A DNA stretch of 64,000 nt from Roseiarcus sp963737365 (lineage in GTDB: Bacteria; Pseudomonadota; Alphaproteobacteria; Rhizobiales; Beijerinckiaceae), in the NCBI GenBank assembly GCA_963737365.1, contig CAVTSD010000001.1:1736001-1800000 (forward strand). The letters are read 5' to 3'. Positions 16,611 to 26,423 of the stretch are shown here, piece by piece (position 1 is the stretch's first letter; each line of letters starts with the position of its first letter). The notes under the pieces are model-generated. The model did no database searches and was not told where the DNA came from. It saw only the letters and a list, made by a program, of their open reading frames with translations. The position numbers and the translations under genes are program-made.

Positions 16611-17516
16611 TCACCGAGCCGGCAACGCCGCCGGCTCCCGGCTCCTCGGCAGCTGCGCCTTGGCGACGCCGGTCTTGACCGCCTGCTGCACCTTCTCGAA
16701 AGCGCGCACCTCGATCTGCCGCACCCTCTCGCGCGACACGCCGAATTCGGCCGAAAGCTCCTCGAGCGTGATCGGATCGTCGGCCAGGCGGCGCGCCTCG
16801 AAGATGCGCCGTTCGCGCGCGTTGAGAACGCTCAAGGCGCCCCGCAGCGCATCCATGCGAACGTCCGATTCCTCGCGGTCGGCGAGCAGCGTCTCCTGAT
16901 CCACCGCGTCGTCGACCAGCCAATCCTGCCACTCGCCCTCGCCGCCTTCACGCAGCGGCGCATTGAGGGAGGCGTCGCCGCCGAGGCGGCGATTCATGTC
17001 GATCACGTCCTGCTTGCCGACGCCGAGCCGCTTCGAAATCGTCTCGACCTGATCGTCGCGCAAATCGCCTTCGTCGAGCGCAGAAATGCGGCTCTTGGCC
17101 TTGCGCAGGTTGAAGAACAGCTTCTTCTGGCTCGCCGTCGTCCCCATCTTCACGAGCGACCACGAGCGCAGGATGTATTCCTGGATCGAGGCGCGGATCC
17201 ACCACATGGCGTAAGTCGCGAGCTTGAAGCCCTTGTCCGGCTCGAAGCGCTTGACCGCCTGCATGAGTCCTACGTTGCCCTCGGAGATCACTTCCCCGAT
17301 CGGCAGGCCGTAGCCGCGATAGCCCATGGCGATCTTCGCCACGAGCCGCAAATGTGAGGTCACGAGCTTGTGCGCAGCCTCGCGATCCCCATGTTCTCGC
17401 CAGGCCTTGGCAAGCATGAATTCCTCTTGCGGCTCCAGCATTGGGAACCGCTTGATCTCTTGCAGGTAGCGGGCAAGTCCCGATTCGCCCGCGATGATTG
17501 GCAGCGAAGCAGCCAT
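16611..17516 (-). CDS. rpoH: RNA polymerase heat-shock sigma factor RpoH
   Basis: A 301-residue sigma-70 family factor of the RpoH type. Start ATG 17516 (MAASLPIIAGESGLARYLQEI). Region 2 reads LVTSHLRLVAKIAMGYRGYGLPIGEVISEGNVGLMQAVKRF with YAMWWIRASIQEYILRSWSLVK. The RpoH box is QKKLFFNLRKAK, and region 4.2 has TLEELSAEFGVSRERVRQIE. It directs transcription of chaperone and protease genes on heat or oxidative stress. Hyphomicrobiales often carry two rpoH genes, and I cannot say which paralogue this is. A longer open frame to 17627 adds residues without conserved character and probably covers the leader. Confidence 0.95.
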   Translation of the reverse strand: MAASLPIIAGESGLARYLQEIKRFPMLEPQEEFMLAKAWREHGDREAAHKLVTSHLRLVAKIAMGYRGYGLPIGEVISEGNVGLMQAVKRFEPDKGFKLATYAMWWIRASIQEYILRSWSLVKMGTTASQKKLFFNLRKAKSRISALDEGDLRDDQVETISKRLGVGKQDVIDMNRRLGGDASLNAPLREGGEGEWQDWLVDDAVDQETLLADREESDVRMDALRGALSVLNARERRIFEARRLADDPITLEELSAEFGVSRERVRQIEVRAFEKVQQAVKTGVAKAQLPRSREPAALPAR

Positions 17517-17682
17517 GTTGTCCTCGGATTGGAGACCGGCTGTTGGGCCATCACCTGATGGCGCTAGCGCCGGTTGGATATATTGTGGTCGAGCAAGCGT
17601 GGCCGAAAAAGGGCCGCGCCTAGACACTTATTCGTCGCGAATAAGAAATTGTTTCATGGCCGTTTCAGTTCCATAAAGACCG

Positions 17683-18791
17683 TCAGGCCGGCTGCGCAGC
17701 TCGTAATGCTTTGAGCAACCTCGCAAAATCTTTGGGCGGCGCGCTCTCGAAGCGGAGCGTCTCGCCGGTCGCTGGATGATCGAAACCCAGGACAGAGGCA
17801 TGGAGGGCCTGTCGCCCAAGGGCGGTGAGCGCGGAGGCGGCGCGGCTCCCAAGCAGCGCCGCCTTGGTCTTGAACCCTGATCCATAGACCGAATCGCCTA
17901 ACAAGGGATGACCGATCGAGGCCATGTGCACCCGAATCTGATGGGTCCGCCCTGTTTCGAGCTGGCAGGCGAGGAGGCTTGCGGGACCGAGGTCTTCCTC
18001 GACCCGCCAGTGTGTCGTGGCGTGCCGACCGCGCTCCTCGCTCAAGACCGCCATTTTCTCCCGATTGCGCGGATCGCGTCCGAGGGCCGCGACGACCTTT
18101 CCAGCGCTCACCTCGAAGCCGCCCCAGGCGAGCGCCAGATATTCGCGCTCGAGCGAGCCGGTGCGGCCATGATCGGCGAAGAGATCCGCCAGGCCCTGAT
18201 GGGCGGCGTCGGTCTTGGCGACGACCAGAAGCCCCGACGTGTCCTTGTCCAGCCGGTGCACGATCCCTGGCCGCTTGACCCCGCCGATCCCCGACAGGCT
18301 CGCACCGCAATGGCGGATCAGCGCGTTGACCAGGGTGCCCGCGGCATGGCCGGGCGCCGGGTGGACGACGAGCCCGGCCGGCTTGTCGATCACGATCAGA
18401 TGCTCGTCCTCGTAAACGACGGCAAGCTGGATATCCTCGCCGATGAGCGGCGAGTCCTCCGGCGGCGGCGCCTCGAAGGCGATGCGCGCGCCCGTCGTGA
18501 GCCGCGTCGAAGGATCGCGCGCGACGCTGTCGCCGATCCTCACCTCGCCCGCCTCGATCAGCGCCTTGAGCCGGGTGCGCGACAGCGCGATACGTCTCGC
18601 CGCAGCCGCTTGGCCCTAGGAAGCGATCGAGTCGCTCGCCGGCGTTCTCTTCGCCGACGTCGAAAACCTGCTGCCCTTCGGGCGCTCGTCAGCGGAGCGA
18701 GAGGCGTGGTGTCAATCGGGGGGTCGTCCAGCTCGACCTCATCGGGGTCGGTCTGACCGCTTTGGGCGCGCTGCTTGGCTTTGCTGTTCAC
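17683..18791 (-). pseudogene. rluD: RluD-type 23S rRNA pseudouridine synthase, apparently frameshifted twice near its N-terminus
   Basis: The catalytic domain is intact from GTG 18543 to 17683 (286 residues): GIVHRLDKDTSGLLVVAK carries the catalytic aspartate, and QLETGRTHQIRVHMASIGHPLLGD follows. The S4 RNA-binding domain is broken. LSRTRLKALIEAGE lies in the catalytic frame just upstream of 18543. QQVFDVGEENAGERLDRFL lies in a second frame (about 18620-18677), and MNSKAKQRAQSGQTDPDEVE in a third starting at GTG 18791. Joining them needs one base removed near 18613-18620 and one near 18673-18692. The enzyme isomerises uridines of helix 69 in 23S rRNA. It may be a sequence error, a recent mutation, or a protein expressed without S4; read as one gene with caution. 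Confidence 0.75.
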
Positions 18792-18866
18792 GCGCGCTCC
18801 CGCTGCCGCGGCCGGGCGGCGGCGTTCCGACCTTATTTAGCGGCTCGGCGGCCACGCGCAATGGCT

Positions 18867-21800
18867 CTACTTGTACTCCCAGTCGAGGCCGACGCCGGCG
18901 CTCGACCCGCCGCTCGAGTCGACGCCCGCCTGGAGCCTCACATGGCGGGTGACGTCGAAATTCAGGTTCACTCCGTTGTCCTGCGCCCTCGCTCCGGTCG
19001 TCACGCCGACGCTTACCCGATCGTTGATGGCGCGCGTTGCGCTCACCAGAGCGCCGCCCGAGGCGCTCGTGCTGATGTCCAGGCTGTCGACGCCGAGCGA
19101 TTTTCGCACATTTTCGAAGGCGTCGGCTTGGCCAGACAAAGTCGCGACTGCGTTCGCCAATTCGAGCGCCTGGAACGCCGATAGACTGCCGGCCGCCTTC
19201 TGAAACAGGATTCGGGACAGGATTTCATCTTCCGGCAGGCTGGGATTGGAGCTGATCTGAAACGCTGGCTGGACCGCGGGCCCGGTCACGGCGATTTGGG
19301 CGGTGACGCCGCTCGTGCTTGTCTCGGCGACGAGATCAAGCTCGGGCATGACATCGCCATGGAATCGGATGTCGCCGCGGGTGAAGGTCAGGCGCGAACT
19401 CAGGAGCATGAGCGAGCCGCGCAGAAGCTCGAAGCCGCCGGTGACCTGCGGGGCTCGGGCAGACCCGTCCACATGCAGGTTTCCGCCCAGCTCGGCGTAG
19501 ATGCCGCGGCCGCGGACAAAAATGCGATTCATGGCCGAGATCGTCAGCGCAAGCGTCGCATCGAAAGGAGGCGCGCGCGCGCCGGCCCCTTTGGCTTTAG
19601 CCGCTAGCGCAAGCCGCGCTCGCGCCGTCGCGGTCGGGTTCAGGTGTTTCGTGCCGGGGAGGGGGGAGGATACGCTGTTAAAACGACTGGGCACTGAGAT
19701 GTCCATGCCCACGATCGTAATGCGGCCGTCGACTCTCGGCTTTTGAGCGAGGGGGCCTGAGACATCGATTGTCATATCCGCCGTCGCGGAGAGGATATCG
19801 TTGGCGACGACCTGAGCGTGCTGGCCGGTCAGCCGAATGGAGCCAGGAAAGCCCGCGGCGGGATCGAGCTTGACCTCGCCGCTCGCGCTGATCGAACCGG
19901 CGTTGGGCGTCGTCCCCGCGAGATGATCGATCCGGATCGTGCTCCCGTTCGCGACGAATGTCCCCGTCACTCCGGTAAGCTTGAATCCCGTCTGATCATC
20001 CCTCAGTTCGCCGCTGCTCAAGCGAACCGTTCCTTGCGCCTGCGGCTTTGCAATCGTACCGCGCAGATGAAGCGCGAGCGCCAGCGAACCCGCAGCGTGG
20101 CGACCAGACACCGAAAGCATCGTATTGGCGAGGCGCGCGTCGAGGGCGCCGTCGATCTTCACGTCCAATGGCCCGTCGGGCGCGAGCGGAGCGGAGCCAG
20201 TTAAATGCACCGCGTTGCCGGTTCCGGCTTTGATTGCAACATCAAGTGACGTTCGGCCTCCCGCGAGCCGGCCGGAACCCGTGACTTCGAGCGCCGGCAA
20301 GCCTGCGTTACGCATTTGCGGCGCGGTCACGTGCTGCACGCGCACCCGCCAGTCGCCGGTCGGATTGCTGGGCGTTCCCCCGATCGTCGCCTCGCCATCG
20401 GCGACACCCGACAGGCCAAGGCCGGGCGAGACCAAATCGAACGCCGTAAGCGGCAACGCCGTGGCGTTCGCCCTCAGCGCCAGCGTCGATCCGCTATGGC
20501 CGGAAACGGACAGCCGGCCTGCGCCGACCCGGAACGCGAGATCCTTGATCTCGAGGCCATTGCTTCCGTAGGTCACGGTCGCCGGCGCGGAGAGGGTGAT
20601 GCGCTGGCCGCCGCCCTGAGCGGCGAAGCTCGCAAGCTCCAAACGCGTCGGCGGCCCGCCGACGAGCCGCCCGCGCGCCGTCAGCGCAAGGCCGCGCGCG
20701 TTGCCGTTCAACTCGAGGTCGCTGCCTGATTCGCCGCCGGTCGCGGTCAGCTTGACGCCCGTGATCGACTGCCCGCCGACTTCGGCCCGAGCAAGCTGAG
20801 CGAACCCGGAGACGATCTTCGCGCCCCACAGATCGGCGACCTTAAAGTCGACTTTCAAGCCCTCGAGGCGATTGGCGCCTATTGTCATTCGATCGCTATT
20901 CGCTGCGACGGAGAGCATTTGTTTTCCGTCAGCGACGGAGGCGCTCGCTTTCGCTTCAAGAGCGCCGGTCAACTTCGTCAGAACGAGCGGCGACAGATCG
21001 TCGAGATTGGTCGCGCTGAAGCTCAAGTCGCCAGTCGCCAGCGCATCGGCGCCAACGGCGAGGGCGCCGGCCAGGCGCGCCGAAGCGAGGCTCAGCGCAA
21101 GATTGTCGACAGCCCAGCCCCCGTCCTGGCGCTTTGCGACATGCGCCGAGCCTTGGAGAGGATTACCGTCGACATCTCCGGACAAGGTCGCGTTCGCGTC
21201 GATGAGACCGGTCACGTGGTTGGCGAGCGCTTCGAGAGCGATGCCGGATGTCTTGCGGTCGAGGAGTTTTCCCTCGCCCAAATTCGCTTTCAGCGCGGCG
21301 GTGAGATCGGAAGGCGTTCCGCTCAGGGCGCCAGCGATTTCAGCCGTGCCGCTGACGCGCGGGTCGAGGACTTGAGTCTCTGGAATCTCGATGCGCGCGC
21401 CGAGGTCCACCTTGTCGCGCCCGTACTCCCCATTGAGCTGGGCGGTCCCATGTTGTCCGCTCACCAGCAGATCGGAGAAGCCGAAACCGCCGCCGGGCAT
21501 CAGACGCGCGGCGCCCGTCAGATCGAGCGTTCCGCCCGTCGCGTGATCGAGCATCGCATAGTTCGTCATGAGTTTCGTTGCATGGGCGTCGATGGTCGCG
21601 CTCAAGGCGCCGTAGCGGGGCGCTCCGTCCAGATCGGCGGAGATGTGCGCTTCCCCTTTGAGCGCTCCTCCGGCGAGCAGCGCGAAACGGCTCAAGTCGC
21701 GGACCACGACATTCGCCTTGCCATGAATTTTGCTCCCCGAGAGCAGACCAGAATATTGCGCGTCGACATTGGGCGCCGAAAGATCGAACGCATCGAATGT

Positions 21801-23132
21801 CGCCTCGCCTTTCAAAACCGAGCCGCGCATTTTGAGAGTGAGCTCGCGTCCGATCGCTTGCGCGAAGGCAGGATCGGCGAGCGCCAGACCGTTTACCGAC
21901 GCTTGGCTCTCGAACAGGATGCGCGTCTTCTCGTCCGTCAGCGGACCATCAGGACTGGCGTGAAAGGTCGCCTCGACTCGCTCGACCGAGCCTTGCTCGA
22001 CCCGAATCTCTCCAGCGTCCAATGTGCCCTCGATCGTCGGGCTCGCAAGCGGTCCATTGATCGACGCGTTGAGGTCGAGTTTTCCGACCGTTGTGGAACC
22101 TGGAATCGCGCCAGCGTGGACTTTGAAATCAAGCAGGCCATTCGCGGTTTTTTCGCCTTCGAAGTCGAGTCGCGCCGCGGCCGACACGAGATGCAGACCG
22201 CCGGGCAGGGCGATGCTCGAATCGTCGTTGAACTGGACATCGCCCTTGAGCGTCGTGTGGCCGGCGAAGACGGGCCGAACGACGCCGGGCGCGAGGCCTT
22301 CGAGGCGCGAGTCGAGATCGAGCGTCAGCTTGCGCGCCGCGCCCTGCCGCGCAACGATCACCTGCCCATTCGCCCACACGTCCGCCCCGGCGTTGAAGTC
22401 GAGCTTCGCGGTGAAGTTGTCGAGCGCGCCTGCGCCATTGAAGGCGAGCTTGACCGGCGGCAGGCCGGGGAGATTGGCGAGATGGGCGAAAATACCGCCG
22501 GCCGGTTCGGACGAGTTGACGTTGAGCGTCAGCCGATCCGTCGCGGGAATGTAGGTCAACTGCGCCTTGAAATCGCCCGGCGCGTCGAGGCGCTGCGCGG
22601 TCAGGGTGAGGTCGAGGCCCTCGGAGGGCGGACCGAGCGTCGCCTTGCCGGCGATGTTGAGGCGCGCGGCGACGCCGATCACCGGCTCCGCGAGCGAGAG
22701 CTCCTGCACGCCGAACTGCTTGATGAGAACCTTGACCGGCAATTCCGGGAGGATCGGCTGCTGCGCGCCCGTATCCGGCGGCGGGGTCTCCGAAGGAAGC
22801 GGGCGCCGCAGCAACTCGAGTCGCCCGATCGTGAGCTGGTCGACCTCGAGCCGCCGGCTGAACAAAGCGAGCCGGTTCCACACGAGCCGAGCCTTGTCGA
22901 CCTTCAGCCACGGTCCATCGCGGTCGGAGATGACGATGTCGGTGATCGACGCGTCGGACGACAAGACTCCGTTCACGGCGCCGATGGAGACGGTCATTCC
23001 CGGCGACGACAAAGCGCGCGAGATCAGGTTGGCGAGCACGCCCTTATCCTGTTCCGTCGCCTGCGCGCTGACGCAAAAGGCGAGCAGGGCAATCAGCGCC
23101 AAGCCTCTGGAGCGGAGGAGGAGCTGCGCCAT
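18867..23132 (-). CDS. tamB: TamB, translocation and assembly module inner-membrane component
   Basis: A 1421-residue protein with an N-terminal signal anchor (LLLRSRGLALIALLAFCVSA), a very long AsmA-like beta-helical middle and the C-terminal DUF490 region with FELLRGSLMLLSSRLTFTRG, DEILSRILFQKAAGSLSAFQ and a final GVGLDWEYK. It spans the periplasm between inner membrane and TamA and is thought to help outer-membrane protein insertion or lipid transport. The start ATG 23132 overlaps the tamA stop (ATGA), so the two are one operon. Length is within the normal 1200-1500 range. The opposite strand carries a 746-codon open frame here that is a composition shadow. Confidence 0.94.
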   Translation of the reverse strand: MAQLLLRSRGLALIALLAFCVSAQATEQDKGVLANLISRALSSPGMTVSIGAVNGVLSSDASITDIVISDRDGPWLKVDKARLVWNRLALFSRRLEVDQLTIGRLELLRRPLPSETPPPDTGAQQPILPELPVKVLIKQFGVQELSLAEPVIGVAARLNIAGKATLGPPSEGLDLTLTAQRLDAPGDFKAQLTYIPATDRLTLNVNSSEPAGGIFAHLANLPGLPPVKLAFNGAGALDNFTAKLDFNAGADVWANGQVIVARQGAARKLTLDLDSRLEGLAPGVVRPVFAGHTTLKGDVQFNDDSSIALPGGLHLVSAAARLDFEGEKTANGLLDFKVHAGAIPGSTTVGKLDLNASINGPLASPTIEGTLDAGEIRVEQGSVERVEATFHASPDGPLTDEKTRILFESQASVNGLALADPAFAQAIGRELTLKMRGSVLKGEATFDAFDLSAPNVDAQYSGLLSGSKIHGKANVVVRDLSRFALLAGGALKGEAHISADLDGAPRYGALSATIDAHATKLMTNYAMLDHATGGTLDLTGAARLMPGGGFGFSDLLVSGQHGTAQLNGEYGRDKVDLGARIEIPETQVLDPRVSGTAEIAGALSGTPSDLTAALKANLGEGKLLDRKTSGIALEALANHVTGLIDANATLSGDVDGNPLQGSAHVAKRQDGGWAVDNLALSLASARLAGALAVGADALATGDLSFSATNLDDLSPLVLTKLTGALEAKASASVADGKQMLSVAANSDRMTIGANRLEGLKVDFKVADLWGAKIVSGFAQLARAEVGGQSITGVKLTATGGESGSDLELNGNARGLALTARGRLVGGPPTRLELASFAAQGGGQRITLSAPATVTYGSNGLEIKDLAFRVGAGRLSVSGHSGSTLALRANATALPLTAFDLVSPGLGLSGVADGEATIGGTPSNPTGDWRVRVQHVTAPQMRNAGLPALEVTGSGRLAGGRTSLDVAIKAGTGNAVHLTGSAPLAPDGPLDVKIDGALDARLANTMLSVSGRHAAGSLALALHLRGTIAKPQAQGTVRLSSGELRDDQTGFKLTGVTGTFVANGSTIRIDHLAGTTPNAGSISASGEVKLDPAAGFPGSIRLTGQHAQVVANDILSATADMTIDVSGPLAQKPRVDGRITIVGMDISVPSRFNSVSSPLPGTKHLNPTATARARLALAAKAKGAGARAPPFDATLALTISAMNRIFVRGRGIYAELGGNLHVDGSARAPQVTGGFELLRGSLMLLSSRLTFTRGDIRFHGDVMPELDLVAETSTSGVTAQIAVTGPAVQPAFQISSNPSLPEDEILSRILFQKAAGSLSAFQALELANAVATLSGQADAFENVRKSLGVDSLDISTSASGGALVSATRAINDRVSVGVTTGARAQDNGVNLNFDVTRHVRLQAGVDSSGGSSAGVGLDWEYK

Positions 23133-25132
23133 CAGAAGGACTGCCCGATGCTGACATAGATCGCCACCGGCCCCGTGCCGGCGCGACGCTCGATGGGGAA
23201 GGCGACGTCGAGGCGAATAGGGCCAACGGACGTATAGTATCGCAAGCCGAGACCAGCCGCCGCGTATAGAGGTTCGTTAAAAGTCGGGAAGCTTGAAGTG
23301 AACGCGTTTCCGATATCGAAAAATGGGACGACGCCGATAGTATCGGTCACTTTGACGCGCACTTCCGCTGACGCGTCGAACAGGCTGCGCCCGCCGACCA
23401 CGGCGCCCCAGAAAACGGTCGGGCCGAGCTCGTTATAGGCGTAGCCGCGGACGGAGCCGCCGCCGCCCGCATAAAAGCGCCAGTTGGCTGGAATTTCGTC
23501 GAGCTGCGGGCCGCCCATGGCGCCGGCCGCAACCCGCCCTGCAAGCACGTAGCGGGAGTCAGCGTCGATGGAATAATAGGCGGAGGCGCCCGCCTTCAGT
23601 TGCACGAGGTCGAGGCTCGAGCCCAAGAATGTGCCAAAGCCCACGGCGGAAGCGTTGAGGCGCACCCCGCCCGTCGGATCGAGCTTGCTGTCGGTCGTGT
23701 CGAAATTGGCGGAAACGGGAACGCCGACCAGCGTGTAGTTGACCGTGCCCAACGCATCCGTGGCGTCGCCCTTTTGCGCTTCCAGGCCCGCCTGAACGTA
23801 GAAATTCTGGTTGAATCGGTGGCGAAGCGCGGCCGTCCCGTCCACGTCCTCGGCCTGATAGCCGACAAACCCCGCGCCGCTCGTGCTCATCTTCTCCGCG
23901 AGAGCATTGATGAGAAGGTCGTTGGTCGTGCCCCCCAAGGCGGGCTTAAGAAAGCTTGCCGACACGCGCCCGCCGATATCGTTGGACGAGAAGTGGCTGA
24001 GACTTTGAGATGAAATATACCATGGCGGCGCATAGAAGACGTCGGCCTGCAGCCGCAGGCGTTCGGCGCCGCCGAACACATTGCGGTCTTCCCAATAGAC
24101 CTGTCCCTCGGGCCCGTTCGTCGTCGAATATTTCAGCGATGCGCCAACCGCATAGGGCAGACGGTCCTCGACATCGATTTGATAGGGGAGCCGACCGTAG
24201 GCGTCGAGCGTCGTCCCTTCGGTGATCCGCACGCCCCCGACCGCCGGAATTTCGCGGATGGTGTTGCGCGCATCGGCGATCGCCGCCGGCGAATAGGGAT
24301 CGCCCGGATGGATGTAGAGAAACGAGCGCACGATCGCGGGATCGAAAGTCTGAGGCCCCTTGATCGTCGCTTCGCCAAACGGCGCGATGGGGCCCGGCGC
24401 CGCCACGATCGTGACGTCCATAATGTCCTGAGCGTGATCGACGACCGGCGAAACCGACTGAATTTTGGCGAGCGGACGCCCTTGCTTGCGAAAATAGTCG
24501 ATAATGCGCGTCTCGGCGGCGCGGATCTCGGCCGCCGCCGCGGGGTCGCCTGGCTTGAGCTTGACGATGCGCTGCGGCAGCTCCGCTTCAGTAAACTCAA
24601 CGCTAAGCGCATCGACAACGCGCACCGAGCGCAGCTTGAACAAGGGGCCGGGCTCGACCTTGATGACGACCGGGGCGGCGCTTCGATTGCGATAAGATTC
24701 AGCGGCGCGCGCGAAGGCTGCGATGTCGCTCGATCCGATCGCGAGGGCGGCCCCGTCGATCGATATCGTCACGCTGGCGTTGTAATAACCCGCGCCCCAG
24801 AGCGCGTCGATAATCGGCGCAAAATCGCTTTGGGCGCGTCGCGCGAGGGCTTCCCCGTCCGGCGGGGCGTCCTTTCGCAGGCTATAGAGCGACGAAGCGT
24901 CCCTCACGGCGTCTTTGAGTCCTGAGGGGTCGCCCGCAACCTCAACGGTGAGCGTGTACGGAATAGAGGCGCGGGAAACCGCCGCCGGCTTGTCGTCCGA
25001 GCCAAAGAGGCCGAAGAAATCAAAAGCCTCGGCGACGCTCCAATCGCTCATGACCATCGCGCCAGCAAGCAGCCCGACAACCAGACGGAAGCCGAGACGA
25101 TCGCACTTTTTCGCGAAACGCTTGCCAGTCAA
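23132..25132 (-). CDS. tamA: TamA, BamA-superfamily outer membrane protein
   Basis: About 666 residues. The start is ambiguous: TTG 25132 behind AGGGAAAAGGGCG gives a Sec signal peptide (RLVVGLLAGAMVMSDWSVAEA). TTG 25204 would add 24 residues of unlikely content. After the signal come POTRA-like repeats (about residues 50-290) and a 16-stranded barrel domain with VYWEDRNVFGGAERLRLQAD, FDTTDSKLDPTGGVRLN, YAGGGGSVRGYAYNELGP (the conserved VRGY motif) and a closing SVGPIRLDVAFPIERR. It pairs with TamB, whose gene overlaps its stop by four bases. It sits in the outer membrane. The promoter should lie in 25133-25395. Confidence 0.9.
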   Translation of the reverse strand: MTGKRFAKKCDRLGFRLVVGLLAGAMVMSDWSVAEAFDFFGLFGSDDKPAAVSRASIPYTLTVEVAGDPSGLKDAVRDASSLYSLRKDAPPDGEALARRAQSDFAPIIDALWGAGYYNASVTISIDGAALAIGSSDIAAFARAAESYRNRSAAPVVIKVEPGPLFKLRSVRVVDALSVEFTEAELPQRIVKLKPGDPAAAAEIRAAETRIIDYFRKQGRPLAKIQSVSPVVDHAQDIMDVTIVAAPGPIAPFGEATIKGPQTFDPAIVRSFLYIHPGDPYSPAAIADARNTIREIPAVGGVRITEGTTLDAYGRLPYQIDVEDRLPYAVGASLKYSTTNGPEGQVYWEDRNVFGGAERLRLQADVFYAPPWYISSQSLSHFSSNDIGGRVSASFLKPALGGTTNDLLINALAEKMSTSGAGFVGYQAEDVDGTAALRHRFNQNFYVQAGLEAQKGDATDALGTVNYTLVGVPVSANFDTTDSKLDPTGGVRLNASAVGFGTFLGSSLDLVQLKAGASAYYSIDADSRYVLAGRVAAGAMGGPQLDEIPANWRFYAGGGGSVRGYAYNELGPTVFWGAVVGGRSLFDASAEVRVKVTDTIGVVPFFDIGNAFTSSFPTFNEPLYAAAGLGLRYYTSVGPIRLDVAFPIERRAGTGPVAIYVSIGQSF

Positions 25133-25395
25133 CTCAACGCCCTTTTCCCTGACTGACCAAGGGTTATCGGTGGTACTTTTGAAGCAGACAGCCGCTCGCG
25201 TCAAAGCGATTGGGTTTACAGACCTTCGCGCTTGACCACGTTTGGCGCCCGCGCGAAGGCGATCAACCTCATCTTGGTGCCCGCTTTACACTGCGGCCCG
25301 CATGCTTGCCGAAACGTCAACGTTGAGCGGACGCGAAGGGTCCTTCGGCGAGGCGCAAATCCAAGCGAGTGGTAAATGGAACGTTACTAGCTCGC

Positions 25396-26422
25396 CTATT
25401 CCTGCGACTGGCCGCCCGCGAAGCGCGCGACCATCAAAGACCCCAGAATGATCGCGCCATAGATCGCCTGGATCCAGAACGACGGTACCTGCGCAAGCGT
25501 CAAGAGATTGCCGACGACGCCCAGAAGCAGCACGCCGGTCAGCGCCCCGAACATGGTTCCCTTGCCGCCGTCCAGCGAAATGCCGCCGATCACCGCCGCG
25601 GCGAACACCGTGAAGATGAGTCCGTTGCCCTGATTGGCGCTGATCGCGCCGACATAACCTGTGATGGCGAGGCCCCCCAAGGCGGCGAGCATTCCAGCCA
25701 GCACGTAGACGCCCCAGGTGATGCGCTCGACGCGAATGCCGGCGGCGCGAGCGGCCTCAGGATTGCCGCCAATGGCGTAAAGCGCGCGGCCCAGGCGATG
25801 GTAACGCAACATCACGCCGGCGATCGCGAACGCGACGGCCGAGAGCCAAACCGCTAGCGGCAGGCCGAGGAAGGTGATGACCATGAGGCCGTAGAAGGCG
25901 GCGGGGAGGTCGAACAAGGTCCGCCCGTGCGTCGCGCCGACCAGCATGCCGCGCAGGATGATCAGCATCGCGAGCGTGACGATGAAAGCGCTGAGCCTCA
26001 GCTTCACCACCATGAAGCCGTTGATGAAGCCGACCAGACCGCCCACAACCAGCACCGTGAGAATGCCGACCGCAGTCGGCCATTCGAAACCGAAGCCGAA
26101 ACTCTCGGCAGGGAGGACCACCATGGCGCCGATTGCGGGCGCGATGCCGTAGATCGAACTCGAGAGACAGGTCGAACTTGCCGGTGATGATGACGAGCAA
26201 TTCCGCCAGAACGACCAGCGCCAAAGCCGCCGACGAGGTCAGGATCGTGTTGATGTTTCCCGAGGTGAGAAAAACGGGGCTGATCACCGAGCCGATGACG
26301 AGCAGGACCGCCAGCGCCGGGAGCAGCGCCAGGTCGCGAAGCCGCGCCAAGGCGATGCTGCTGGTTCGCTGCGCGACGAGGCTTTGCTGGGCGACAGGCG
26401 CGGGGGCCGTAGTTTGATTCAC
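25396..26422 (-). pseudogene. CUT2-family sugar ABC transporter permease (RbsC-like), frameshifted
   Basis: Start GTG 26422, two bases after the ATPase stop. The first frame reads VNQTTAPAPVAQQSLVAQ through FLTSGNINTILTSSAALALVV and ITGKFDLSLE. The remainder (IYGIAPAIGAMVVLPAE to FWIQAIYGAIILGSLMVARF) is in the next frame. The break is at 26152-26164, where CTCGAGTTCGATC replaces the expected CTCGAGTCGATC; dropping one T restores LESIYGI and a 341-residue permease with about ten membrane segments. It would form the channel with the ATPase and binding protein encoded upstream. Either the transporter is inactive, or the extra base is a sequence error or is bypassed. Confidence 0.85.
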
Positions 26423-26423
26423 G

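Noticed and set aside
20919..23159. A 746-codon open frame opposite tamB
   Set aside because: It lies wholly antisense to a well-supported TamB, is rich in arginine and low-complexity charged residues, and has no recognisable motif. It is a high-GC codon-position shadow.
26152..26164. Programmed +1 frameshifting in the CUT2 permease
   Set aside because: The site lacks the features of known +1 slippage sites (a slow or stop codon with an upstream pairing element). Sequencing error or mutation is simpler, though the shared 13-mer keeps the question open.
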